Assembly (NCBI GenBank): GCA_947460085.1
Contig: CANHGA010000071.1
Location: forward strand, 1 to 9,203
Direction: 5' to 3'
Length of the DNA stretch: 9,203 nucleotides
Source of the DNA: Synechococcaceae cyanobacterium
GTDB lineage: Bacteria > Cyanobacteriota > Cyanobacteriia > PCC-6307 > Cyanobiaceae
A model generated the notes under the pieces. The model did not search any database. It worked only from the letters and a program-made list of their open reading frames with translations, and was not told where the DNA came from. Positions 1-7,105 of this stretch are shown piece by piece. Position 1 is the first letter of the stretch. Each line of letters begins with the position of its first letter. The translations under genes were made by a program, and so were the position numbers.

Positions 1-464
1 ATTGCAACGCCAATATGAGTCTCGAGCAGTGGCTAGCGGCCCTGCCCCCAGGCCAGCTGGAACGGGTTTCGATCCAATTTCCCGATCCCTGGTTCAAGAA
101 AAAGCACCACAAACGACGGGTGTTGCAACCGGCCCTGCTGCTCGCCATCGCCGGCGCTTTGGCCGAGCAGCAGGAGCTGTTCATCCAGAGCGATGTGCTG
201 GAGGTCATTGAACCCATGGTGCTGCTGATCGAAGCCAGCGGTTACTTCCAGCGCCCCACCGAGGACGGGCGCCCCTGGCGCCTGGACAATCCCTTGGCCG
301 TGGCCACCGAACGGGAACGGCTGGTACTGCAGCAGGGCCTGCCGGTGTATCGGGTGCTTTACGAACGCAATCGCCAACCCCTTGGGGCTTGGCCTGAGCT
401 CCCCCTGGAGCAACGGCCCAAAGCGACCGATAATCCGCGAGAATGTCCAGAGCTTTGCCCTTGA
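1..464 (+). CDS. trmB: tRNA (guanine-N7-)-methyltransferase, 3' part (start lies before the window)
   Basis: The enzyme transfers a methyl group from S-adenosylmethionine to N7 of G46 in the tRNA variable loop, in the cytoplasm. The reading frame is open from the first complete codon (base 3, C-N-A-N-M-S) with no start, so the N-terminal SAM-binding part lies outside the window. The visible part carries the TrmB hallmark VSIQFPDPWFKKKHHKRR (bases about 78-131) and, nearer the C-terminus, a T-x-x-E element (TERE, bases 306-317) that in the family helps bind SAM and the guanine. It ends at TGA 462-464 with a short Pro/Glu-rich tail. The last 22 bp overlap the start of the IctB-family gene in another frame, which suggests co-transcription. 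The FPDPW...HHKRR block is diagnostic of this family. Confidence 0.95.
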   Translation, partial: CNANMSLEQWLAALPPGQLERVSIQFPDPWFKKKHHKRRVLQPALLLAIAGALAEQQELFIQSDVLEVIEPMVLLIEASGYFQRPTEDGRPWRLDNPLAVATERERLVLQQGLPVYRVLYERNRQPLGAWPELPLEQRPKATDNPRECPELCP

Positions 465-1786
465 GCAGCCCCGCCGCCGCCCCTGCTGCTCCCTTGATCC
501 TGCGCTGGCAGGGCCTGATGGCCCTAGCGCCTGGGGGCCTGCTCAGCAAGCAACTGCCCCTGATTGCGGGAGTTGTGCTTTGCGCCCTGATGGCTGGCCT
601 GCCCCTGGTCACCCGCAGTGGCTTCAGCCTGCTCATTGCCGCCTGCGGCCTGCTGTGGGTGCTTCTCGCCCTGCGCACGCCCCCCGGCCAAGTGGGCAGC
701 ATCAACCGCTGGATCCTGGGGATCATGGCCCTTGCCCTGGTGGCAACCGGCTTTTCCCCCGTGCCATCGGCAGCCCTGCACGGCCTGGTCAAGCTCTTGA
801 GCTACCTGGGCGTCTATGCCTTGATGCGCGAGCTGCTGGCCACAGCCCCTATCTGGTGGGACCGGATCGTGGCGGCCTTACTGGCCGGGGAACTGGTCAC
901 CAGCGTGGTGGGCATTCGCCAGCTGTTTGGCGACACCACCGAGCTGGCCCGCTGGGCCGATCCCAATTCCGTGGCCGACGGCACCATCCGCATCTACGGA
1001 ACCCTCGACAACCCCAACCTGCTGGCTGGCTTCCTGCTGCCGGCAATCCCGCTCGCCCTGGTGGCCTTGCTGCGCTGGCAGGGACTGGCCCGCAAAGCCT
1101 TTGCCGCCGCAGCCCTGCTGCTTGGCATTGCGGCAGTGGTGTTCACCTACAGCCGGGGGGCCTGGATGGGCCTGGTGGCCGAAGCCGCCGTGGTCGTGGT
1201 GCTCCTGGCGGCCCGTCAAACCCGCCAATGGCCACCCTTCTGGCGCCGGGCTTTCCCCTTGCTGCTACTGGCCGTTGGCGGCGCGTTGTTGGTGGTGTTG
1301 GTGACCCAGGTGGAGCCCCTACGGGTGCGGGTACTGAGCCTGGTGGCCGGCCGCCAGGACAGCTCCAACAACTTCCGCATCAATGTGTGGATGGCCGCGC
1401 TCGACATGATCCAGGCCAGGCCCTGGCTGGGCATTGGCCCTGGCAACGATGCCTTCAACCAGATTTACCCCCTGTTTGCCCAACCCCGCTTTAACGCCCT
1501 CAGCGCCTACTCCATTCCCCTGGAACTGACGGTGGAAGCTGGCATCCCAGGGCTCCTGGCCGGCATTGGCTTGGTGCTCACCTGCGTACGCACGGGACTG
1601 CGCCAATGGGGCCACGGTGGTTACTTCGCCCTGCCCGCCCTGGCGGCCCTGGCTGTGATCGCAGGCCTTGGGGTGCAGGGCCTCACCGACACCATCTTCT
1701 TCCGCCCTGAAGTGCAACTCAGCGGTTGGTTCTGCGTCGCCACCCTGGCCGCGGCCGCATCTCCAACCCCCACCCCCCGTGGCTGA
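443..1786 (+). CDS. ictB: IctB-family polytopic membrane protein (O-antigen ligase/polymerase-like fold)
   Basis: Predicted inner-membrane protein of 447 residues, close to the usual length of cyanobacterial IctB (about 465). It is strongly hydrophobic, with roughly ten membrane segments. Family markers are YSRGAWMGL (from residue 236) and the periplasmic-loop block RPWLGIGPGNDAFNQIYP followed by ELTVEAGIPGLL, typical of Wzy_C/O-antigen-ligase-like proteins. IctB was named from work on a high-CO2-requiring Synechococcus mutant and is often annotated as a bicarbonate transporter; direct transport by it is not established, and the Wzy_C domain suggests glycan ligation or polymerisation instead. 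The ATG at 443 lies 22 bp inside trmB, and no clear ribosome binding site is visible. The residues before the first conserved stretch (LILRWQG) are Ala/Pro-rich, so a slightly later start is possible. The downstream kinase gene overlaps it by 8 bp. Confidence 0.88.
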   Translation: MSRALPLSSPAAAPAAPLILRWQGLMALAPGGLLSKQLPLIAGVVLCALMAGLPLVTRSGFSLLIAACGLLWVLLALRTPPGQVGSINRWILGIMALALVATGFSPVPSAALHGLVKLLSYLGVYALMRELLATAPIWWDRIVAALLAGELVTSVVGIRQLFGDTTELARWADPNSVADGTIRIYGTLDNPNLLAGFLLPAIPLALVALLRWQGLARKAFAAAALLLGIAAVVFTYSRGAWMGLVAEAAVVVVLLAARQTRQWPPFWRRAFPLLLLAVGGALLVVLVTQVEPLRVRVLSLVAGRQDSSNNFRINVWMAALDMIQARPWLGIGPGNDAFNQIYPLFAQPRFNALSAYSIPLELTVEAGIPGLLAGIGLVLTCVRTGLRQWGHGGYFALPALAALAVIAGLGVQGLTDTIFFRPEVQLSGWFCVATLAAAASPTPTPRG

Positions 1787-2795
1787 GCTGCAGCCAGCAG
1801 CCCCCGGGGTGATTGCCGGCTTTGATGCCGGCCAAACCCACACCACCTGCCGCCTGGCCTTGGTGAGCTCTGGCCAAATTGTCGGCGAAGGGCAGGGGCC
1901 CGGCGTTTGCCACTTGGCGGCCCCCCAGGGGCCAGAGCGGTTCGCCGCGGCCCTGCTCCAGAGCCTGGAGAACGCCAGTCGCCAGGGGCATGGTCAGCCT
2001 GGAGCGGGTGCCTTCACACTGCTAGCGGCTGGCATCGGAGCCAGCGGCATTGAAGCGGGCAGCCCCGTTCAGGCCCAGGGGCGAGCCACCGCCGCCGCGG
2101 CCCTGGGCTTGGCCCCGGATCGGGTTGCTGTCACCGGTGATGAGCGCACGGCCCTGCGGGGTGCCATGGGCGGTGGGAGAGACATTGGGAACGGAAGCGG
2201 GAGGGGCGGAATTGTGGTGATCAGCGGCACCGGCACGATTGCCGTGGGGCGCAATGGGGCTGGCCAGGAGCACCGCTGCTCCGGCTGGGGCTGGCTGTTG
2301 GATGGGGCCGGCTCCGCCATGGACATCGGCCGCGACGGCCTGGCCCTGAGCCTGCAGATGGCCGATGGTCGGCGGCCGGATGGCCCCCTGCGCCCCAAGC
2401 TTTGGCAGGCCCTCGGCCTGGTGGCCCCAGATCCGGCCAGCACCCAGGCGCTCAAGGCTTTGGTGGTGGAGCCAGGTTTTGGCGCCGCGGGCTTTGCCCG
2501 GCTCGCTCCGCTGGTGGCCGAATTGGCCGCTGCAGGGGATCCCGACTGCCAAGCCATCGTGGAACGCTCAGCCCAGGCCCTGGCCGCCATGGCCGCCACC
2601 ATCGCCAATCAGTTGCAGTTGCCGGCACCTTTGGTCTGGCCGATGGGTGGGGCCCTTGCCCACCTGACGGCCCTGGGAGAGGCCTTTGCCGCAGCCCTCA
2701 GCCAAGCCTGCCCCGGTGCCCAGATTGCCGTGCCCCAGGGTGACGCCTGCAGCGGCGCCCTGGAGATGGCCCGCGACCAGTTGGGTTCCCGCTAA
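1779..2795 (+). CDS. BadF/BadG/BcrA/BcrD-type ATPase, probable N-acetylglucosamine-like sugar kinase
   Basis: Likely ATP-dependent kinase of the ASKHA (actin/Hsp70/sugar kinase) fold, 338 residues. Phosphate-1 motif: GFDAGQTHT (residues 14-22), in place of the more usual DGGGTKT. Probable catalytic-base region: VTGDERTALRGA with Asp121. Phosphate-2 motif: ISGTGTIAVGRN (from residue 148). Adenosine-side motif: GWGWLLDGAGSAMDIG (from residue 169), a variant of the family's GWG..LGDEGSG..IG. Between Asp121 and the SGTG motif is a Gly/Arg-rich stretch (GGGRDIGNGSGRGG) that looks like a lineage-specific loop. The GTG at 1779 overlaps the ictB stop by 8 bp; a second in-frame GTG at 1809, just before IAGFDAG, is also possible. 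An ATG at 1668 would run 119 bp into ictB and is unlikely. The family includes GlcNAc and MurNAc kinases as well as acyl-CoA dehydratase activators. Proximity to glmM and a lytic transglycosylase favours an amino-sugar substrate, which is inference. Confidence 0.82.
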   Translation: MAELQPAAPGVIAGFDAGQTHTTCRLALVSSGQIVGEGQGPGVCHLAAPQGPERFAAALLQSLENASRQGHGQPGAGAFTLLAAGIGASGIEAGSPVQAQGRATAAAALGLAPDRVAVTGDERTALRGAMGGGRDIGNGSGRGGIVVISGTGTIAVGRNGAGQEHRCSGWGWLLDGAGSAMDIGRDGLALSLQMADGRRPDGPLRPKLWQALGLVAPDPASTQALKALVVEPGFGAAGFARLAPLVAELAAAGDPDCQAIVERSAQALAAMAATIANQLQLPAPLVWPMGGALAHLTALGEAFAAALSQACPGAQIAVPQGDACSGALEMARDQLGSR

Positions 2796-2802
2796 GCGTT
2801 TC

Positions 2803-4215
2803 TCAGCCAGCGTTGAGGTGTTGGTCGGCTTGGTCCGCCAGATGGCCGGCCCAGTGATCCACCAAACCCTGCTCAGCCGCCTCCACCATCACGCGCAGGA
2901 GTGGTTCGGTGCCGCTCGCCCGCACCAGCACCCGGCCCTCGCCAGCCATGGCCGCCTCGGCCTGCTCCACGGCCAGGCGTAGGGCATCGCACTGCTGCCA
3001 CTGCTGGCGCCGCTGGCGATCGGTCACGGTCACATTCACCAAGGTTTGGGGATAGGGCTCGAAGCTGCTGTCCATCCAATCGGCGAGGCTCTGGCCGCCC
3101 TGATGCAGCAAGGTGGCCACCTGCAGGGCCGTGAGTAGGCCATCGCCACTCATGCCATGGCGGGCCGAGAGGATGTGGCCCGATTGCTCGCCGCCCAGGC
3201 CCGCCCCCATCTGCTCCATGGCCTGGTGCACGTATTGATCGCCCACGGCGGTGCGCTCGAGCACCCCGCCCTTGGCCTGCCAAGCCCGCTCAAAGCCCAG
3301 GTTTGACATCACCGTGGCCACAATCCGTTGGGCCGGGAGCTGGCCCTTGGCCAGCAGGTCGGAACCCCAGAGATAGAGGATCTGATCGCCATCCACCACC
3401 CGGCCTTTGCCATCCACGGCCAGCATGCGGTCGGCGTCGCCATCAAAGGCAAAGCCCATGCTGGCGCCTTGATCCAGCACCGCTTGGCGCAGCTGGTCCA
3501 GATGGGTACTGCCGCAATCGACATTGATGCGCTCCCCATCGGCCGTGCCATGCAGCACCGTCAGATCGGCGCCGAGGGCTTGAAACACCGCTTCCCCGCA
3601 GGCGGCCGCGGAGCCCCAGCACAAATCCAAAACAATTTTGCAACCCTCCAGCCGGCGCCCCATCACACTCGCCACTAGCGCCCGCTGGTAGTCGGCGAGT
3701 AGGTCGGATCGGTCTCGCACCTGGCCCACCCCGCTGAAGCCCTGGGCCGCCGAGGCCTTGCCCGGTACCCCTGCCAGGCCCGCTTCCACCACCTGCTGTT
3801 GGGCCCGGCTGAGCTTGGCTCCAGAGGCCCCAAACACCTTGATGCCGTTGTCGTGGGGCGGGTTGTGGCTCGCCGACACCATCAAGCCACCCGCAGCGGA
3901 CAGGCGACGAATGGCCCCTGGAACCGCCGGGGTGGGGCAAAGGCCCAGGTTCCACACCTCGCGGCCCGCAGCCGTCAGCCCGGCGCTAAGGGCCGCCACC
4001 AACATCGGCCCACTGCTGCGGGAATCCATGCCAATCAGCACCGGACCACCTGGGGGCAGCACCTGGCCGCACCAATAGCCCACCTGGAGGGCCAATGCCG
4101 GTGTGACCTGGGTTCCCACCCGGCCGCGGATGCCATCGGTGCCAAATCCGGCCACCGAGGGGCCCAAAGGCAGGCCAACGGGATGAACAACCTGATGGTG
4201 GGCCGCCGCAGCCAT
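2803..4215 (-). CDS. glmM: Phosphoglucosamine mutase
   Basis: Interconverts glucosamine-6-phosphate and glucosamine-1-phosphate, the step before GlmU on the way to UDP-GlcNAc for peptidoglycan and lipopolysaccharide. With the ATG at 4215 it has 470 residues, slightly longer than the usual 445-465 because of an Ala/His/Pro-rich N-terminal extension before FGTDGIRG (residues 24-31). The active-site loop is SASHNPPHDNGIKVFG, with the phosphorylated Ser116. The metal-binding loop is DGDADRM (258-264), and the C-terminal phosphate-binding loop is RASGTEP (432-438), so all four domain signatures are present. ATG 4215 is preferred over the in-frame TTG at 4233 because AAGG lies at 4222-4225, 6 nt upstream. 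Convergent with the kinase gene (7 bp between stops) and downstream of the small membrane-protein gene on the same strand. Confidence 0.97.
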   Translation of the reverse strand: MAAAAHHQVVHPVGLPLGPSVAGFGTDGIRGRVGTQVTPALALQVGYWCGQVLPPGGPVLIGMDSRSSGPMLVAALSAGLTAAGREVWNLGLCPTPAVPGAIRRLSAAGGLMVSASHNPPHDNGIKVFGASGAKLSRAQQQVVEAGLAGVPGKASAAQGFSGVGQVRDRSDLLADYQRALVASVMGRRLEGCKIVLDLCWGSAAACGEAVFQALGADLTVLHGTADGERINVDCGSTHLDQLRQAVLDQGASMGFAFDGDADRMLAVDGKGRVVDGDQILYLWGSDLLAKGQLPAQRIVATVMSNLGFERAWQAKGGVLERTAVGDQYVHQAMEQMGAGLGGEQSGHILSARHGMSGDGLLTALQVATLLHQGGQSLADWMDSSFEPYPQTLVNVTVTDRQRRQQWQQCDALRLAVEQAEAAMAGEGRVLVRASGTEPLLRVMVEAAEQGLVDHWAGHLADQADQHLNAG

Positions 4216-4220
4216 GGGGC

Positions 4221-4225
4221 ACCTT
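4221..4225 (-). promoter_or_regulatory. Putative ribosome binding site of glmM
   Basis: On the minus strand AAGGT lies 5 nt before the ATG at 4215. It is the only Shine-Dalgarno-like element near the candidate starts and favours ATG 4215 over TTG 4233, which it would otherwise sit inside. Confidence 0.4.
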
Positions 4226-4261
4226 GAACTCAAAGGAGGCTACGCGGGCTTGCAACGGGGG

Positions 4262-4513
4262 CTATCTCCAGCGCCGGGGCAACCAAATCCAGCCCAGCAA
4301 TTCGACGCTGGCCCAAATCAGCAGGGCTCCCACCACCCAGCCAGGCAAAAAATTCAAGGGCCAGTAGGGGCGCAGCAACAGCGCAGCACCGGCCAACGCC
4401 CAGACCCGCAGGGTGCGGCGCCGTTGCTCCGCACCCGGAAGCGTGCTCAACAACGGTGGTAACTGCGGCAACCGTGGCCTTGGAAGCCAAGGAGGTAGCG
4501 GTGGCAAACGCAT
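4262..4513 (-). CDS. Small hypothetical membrane protein (83 aa)
   Basis: Not recognised as a named family. From the ATG at 4513 the product is 83 residues: a Pro/Leu-rich N-terminal part (RLPPLPPWLPRPRLPQLPP), a basic stretch (EQRRRTLR), then two hydrophobic segments (VWALAGAALLL and LPGWVVGALLIWASVELLGWIWL), ending in a basic RRWR. Proline-rich tail, positive linker and hairpin of membrane helices look like real protein design, whereas the competing minus-strand frame through 4230-4676 has no such order. An upstream in-frame ATG at 4570 would give 102 residues but would overlap the transglycosylase signal-peptide region. It precedes glmM by 46 bp on the same strand, so the two are probably co-transcribed. 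Function unknown; a cell-envelope role is only a guess from its neighbours. Confidence 0.6.
   Translation of the reverse strand: MRLPPLPPWLPRPRLPQLPPLLSTLPGAEQRRRTLRVWALAGAALLLRPYWPLNFLPGWVVGALLIWASVELLGWIWLPRRWR
4489..4496 (+). promoter_or_regulatory. Consensus Shine-Dalgarno-like AAGGAGGT upstream of an alternative transglycosylase start
   Basis: AAGGAGGT is a full match to the anti-Shine-Dalgarno consensus. It stands 4 nt before a GTG at 4501 that is in frame with the lytic transglycosylase gene and 14 codons before the ATG chosen at 4543. It could mark the true start. It could also be chance, because the same bases on the other strand encode Leu-Pro-Pro-Trp of the small membrane protein. 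Confidence 0.35.
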
Positions 4514-4542
4514 CCGTAGGGCCCAGCCGGAGTGTCCCCAGA

Positions 4543-6585
4543 ATGCCGCTAATCCTGTGCCAGTTGCCATTGGCCCGCCTCGCCCAACTGCTGGCCATCA
4601 CCTGCCTGGGGACGGGGGCCGCCTTGGCCAGTGGGGAAGCCTTGCTCGAGCTGGGGCCGAAGCCCAACCCCGACACGCCCCGTCAGCTTCTGGAGGTAAT
4701 CCGTCGACTGGCCCCGGATCCCGTCATGCGCCGCGAAGCCAGCCTGCTGTTGGCCAGTGAAAACGACAATGATCCCGCCGCCCAACAGCGCCTGCTGAAG
4801 GGCCAAGCCTGGGGCCCGGATCCCTTGGCCGCCGTGGTGCTCAAACGCCAGGCCCTCGCCGCGGCCAGCCTTGGGGAATATGCCCAGGCCAAGGCCCTCT
4901 GGCAGGAACTGCTCATCCGTTTCCCCTTGGCCCCCGCTAGCGCCGATGGCCTCTACGCCCTGGGCCATCAGCAACCACTGTTGCTCGGCCAGCCTTTGCG
5001 CGGCCAGCTGTTGCGGCGCTTTGCCGCCCATCCGGCTGCCCTCGCAGCTGCTGCTGAGCTGGCTTCTGGGGCGGCCTCTGGGGCCGGCCAGCAACGCCAG
5101 GGGGCCTTGCATTTGGCCCGCTGGGGCGTGCGCTGGCCTGGGGCCCACCAGCACCTTGAACGGGCTTGCCAAAGCAAGCAGGGCCTCACCCCCTGGGAGC
5201 GCGATCAACTGGCGGCTGGATTGGCCCAGCTAGGCGACAGCGCCGCAGCCACCGCTTGCCTGGCGAGCCAAAAGCCCTCCCCGCCCACCCAGCTGGCGAT
5301 CGCCAAGGCCCTGCTGCAAGGCACCGCCAACGAAGAGCGCCAAGGCGAGCAGCAACTCCTCGCTCTCGCCCGCAGCCCTGCCCCCAGCCCTGAAGCCCGA
5401 GAAGCCCTGCAATTGCTTGGAGAAAGCGATAGCCAAGCAAGCCTCAAGGCCCTGAAACAATTGCCCCAGGCCCTGCAAGCCCAAGCGCCTGTCCAAGCCC
5501 GCTACGCCATCGCCACGGGCAACACCCGGGCGGCCCTGGCCGTGCTGCAACGCTGGCCCGCCGATCCAGCCAGCTGGGAGCTGCAGTGGCGATTGGCCCG
5601 TAAGGCCCTTTTGGCGTCCCAATGGGGCGAAGCCCGCGCCCTGCTCGCGGGTGGGACCAACCCCCACCTGCCCCCAGCCTTGGCCGCCCGCCAACAGTTC
5701 TGGCTTGGGTTTTCCCTCATCCAGCTGGGCCAGAACAGCCAAGGACGGCAGCTTTGGCGGCACCTGCTGCGCGAGCACCCCGATGGCTATTACGGCTGGC
5801 GGGCGGCGGTGCGTTTAGGCGCTGGCGATGTGTCGCTCGATCCAAACCAGGCCCCGGCCCTGCAGCCTGCCCCCTGGGCCCCTCTCAAAAGCGGCCAGAA
5901 CCAGCTGGATCGGCTCTGGCGGTTGGGACAAAACCAAGAAGCCTGGGAAACCTGGCGTCAGCAACGCGGGGGCCGCCCCCCCCACCAAGCGCCAGACCTT
6001 CTTCTCGAAGGCCGGCTCCGCCAGGGGGTGGGCGACAGCTGGATTGGCCTGGGTCAATTGGAGCAAGCCAGCCTGCGGCTCTCCCCCTGGCAGTGCCAGC
6101 AGAGGCGCCAACTGGCCCAAGCCCAGGCCAACCCAAGATTCACCGGTCTTTTGGCAACCGCAGCGCGGGCCAACCGCCTGCCTGCCAGCCTGCTCGCCGC
6201 CGTTGCCAAACAGGAATCCCGCTTCAGCCCTGGGGTGTACTCGGGGGCTGGGGCCGCGGGCCTCCTGCAGCTGATGCCCGAAACCGCCGCCGATCTGTAT
6301 GGGGCACCGCTGGCTCCAGGCGCCCTGGAAGAGCCCAGCCTCAACGCCCAACTTGGTGGTCGCTATCTCAAGCAGTTACTCACGCTCTGGGATGGAAATC
6401 CCCAGCTGGCGATCGCGAGCTACAACGCTGGACCTGGTGCCGTGGCCGGCTGGATCACACCCCAAATGCAGCAAGCTCCAGAGCTCTGGGTGGAAGCGAT
6501 CCCGTATCCCGAAACCAGGCTGTACGTCAAAAAAGTGCTGGGCAACCTCTGGCAGTTCCAACAGCAGCGCCTACCCGATTGTTAG
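4543..6585 (+). CDS. Soluble-type lytic murein transglycosylase (Slt family), exported
   Basis: Predicted periplasmic enzyme that cleaves the MurNAc-GlcNAc bond of peptidoglycan, leaving 1,6-anhydro-MurNAc ends. From ATG 4543 it has 680 residues. Residues 1-29 form a signal peptide (Arg12, hydrophobic core LAQLLAITCLGTGAALA, likely cleavage after ALA); the Cys21 context (AIT-C) is not a good lipobox. Residues about 30-520 are Leu/Ala/Gln-rich helical repeats resembling the Slt70 alpha-superhelix. The C-terminal catalytic domain has AVAKQESRFSP with catalytic Glu558, GAGAAGLLQLMPETA (568-582), ASYNAGPGAV (625-634) and the closing IPYPETRLYVKKVLGNLW. The start at 4543 is backed by the compact signal peptide and GGAG at 4529-4532; GTG 4501 behind AAGGAGGT is an alternative. 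The gene is divergent from the small membrane-protein gene, and its TAG overlaps the TAA of the minus-strand gene at its 3' end. Confidence 0.92.
   Translation: MPLILCQLPLARLAQLLAITCLGTGAALASGEALLELGPKPNPDTPRQLLEVIRRLAPDPVMRREASLLLASENDNDPAAQQRLLKGQAWGPDPLAAVVLKRQALAAASLGEYAQAKALWQELLIRFPLAPASADGLYALGHQQPLLLGQPLRGQLLRRFAAHPAALAAAAELASGAASGAGQQRQGALHLARWGVRWPGAHQHLERACQSKQGLTPWERDQLAAGLAQLGDSAAATACLASQKPSPPTQLAIAKALLQGTANEERQGEQQLLALARSPAPSPEAREALQLLGESDSQASLKALKQLPQALQAQAPVQARYAIATGNTRAALAVLQRWPADPASWELQWRLARKALLASQWGEARALLAGGTNPHLPPALAARQQFWLGFSLIQLGQNSQGRQLWRHLLREHPDGYYGWRAAVRLGAGDVSLDPNQAPALQPAPWAPLKSGQNQLDRLWRLGQNQEAWETWRQQRGGRPPHQAPDLLLEGRLRQGVGDSWIGLGQLEQASLRLSPWQCQQRRQLAQAQANPRFTGLLATAARANRLPASLLAAVAKQESRFSPGVYSGAGAAGLLQLMPETAADLYGAPLAPGALEEPSLNAQLGGRYLKQLLTLWDGNPQLAIASYNAGPGAVAGWITPQMQQAPELWVEAIPYPETRLYVKKVLGNLWQFQQQRLPDC
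5296..5303. repeat. HIP1 octamer GCGATCGC
   Basis: Copy of the highly iterated palindrome common in many cyanobacterial genomes, here in a GGCGATCGCC context and within the transglycosylase gene (codons for Leu-Ala-Ile-Ala). Confidence 0.8.
6409..6416. repeat. HIP1 octamer GCGATCGC
   Basis: Second copy, inside the transglycosylase catalytic domain, encoding Ala-Ile-Ala just before the SYNAGPG motif. Confidence 0.8.
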
Positions 6586-7103
6586 GGGGTTGCTGGAGAG
6601 AGCTGACTGGAGAGGGATGAATTGGTTGGCAGCGGATCATTGGCCGTCAAGGCGTGGCCCAAGCTCCCGCCTACCAGCACGATTGCACTAAAGGCCAAGG
6701 CCAAGACAGCCGGTGATGGGGACACCCGAATGCGGGCTAAATCCACCCGCGCCAACAGAACGGTGGACGCCACAATCAGGACATGACTGAGTACTTGCAG
6801 ATGCAACATGTACAGCCCACCGACCGTAATGATCAAGAGGGTGATCACGAGGCTGGCCACCCGGCTGGCCGCCATCAAGCTCGAAACCTGCTGCAGCAGC
6901 AGGTCCGGCATGGTGCAAACCACCACGACCAGCAGGGCGTGCAAACAATCCAGCGACCAAAGCAAGTTGGGTAACCCACCGGGCAGCGAGGCCATGGCCG
7001 GGCCATGGCCCCAGCTGAGTCCCTCGTAGACCGCAATCGCAAACAGCACGAGGAGCATGGGCGCCCGTAAGGGCAGAACCAGGAAGCGCAGGGAAGCTTT
7101 CAC
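6582..7103 (-). CDS. Multi-pass membrane protein of unknown function, downstream of NIL-ferredoxin
   Basis: Not recognised. The 173-residue product has about five hydrophobic segments: residues 14-30, 47-70, 84-101, 102-118 and 132-150, joined by short loops, with Arg-rich turns (ARVDLARIR at 118-126) and a polar Ser/Asn/Pro tail. It starts at a GTG (7103-7101) that overlaps the stop of a 4-codon mini-ORF. No Shine-Dalgarno is visible, so translation is probably coupled to the ferredoxin gene 24 bp upstream. It lies in the same reading frame as that gene, separated only by the ferredoxin TGA and eight sense codons. Its stop TAA shares bases with the stop of the convergent transglycosylase gene. 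A redox-linked membrane partner of the ferredoxin is possible but is inference from gene order; no haem- or quinone-binding motif is evident. Confidence 0.75.
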   Translation of the reverse strand: MKASLRFLVLPLRAPMLLVLFAIAVYEGLSWGHGPAMASLPGGLPNLLWSLDCLHALLVVVVCTMPDLLLQQVSSLMAASRVASLVITLLIITVGGLYMLHLQVLSHVLIVASTVLLARVDLARIRVSPSPAVLALAFSAIVLVGGSLGHALTANDPLPTNSSLSSQLSPATP

Positions 7104-7105
7104 AG

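Noticed and set aside
1668..1778. ATG at 1668 as start of the sugar kinase
   Set aside because: It would overlap ictB by 119 bp with a Ser/Pro-rich N-terminus unlike the family; GTG 1779 (or 1809) places the start just before the phosphate-1 motif.
205..1846. Long open frames antisense to trmB/ictB, and a 370-codon plus-strand frame through 382-1494
   Set aside because: G+C-rich sequence leaves few stops in shadow frames. Their translations are low-complexity Pro/Gly/Arg/Ala without motifs, while the ictB and trmB frames have clear family motifs.
2796..2802. Terminator between the kinase gene and glmM
   Set aside because: Only 7 bp separate the convergent stops, with no stem-loop followed by a T-run on either strand.
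4232..4239. AAAGGAGG on the plus strand, a strong Shine-Dalgarno look-alike
   Set aside because: The only nearby downstream start is a TTG at 4250 opening a Gln/Pro/Gly-rich shadow frame antisense to the small gene. No real plus-strand gene fits.
4230..4676. 148-codon minus-strand frame overlapping the small membrane-protein gene and the transglycosylase start
   Set aside because: It lacks the ordered tail/linker/helix pattern of the 83-residue frame, runs antisense through the signal-peptide region, and has no recognisable motif.
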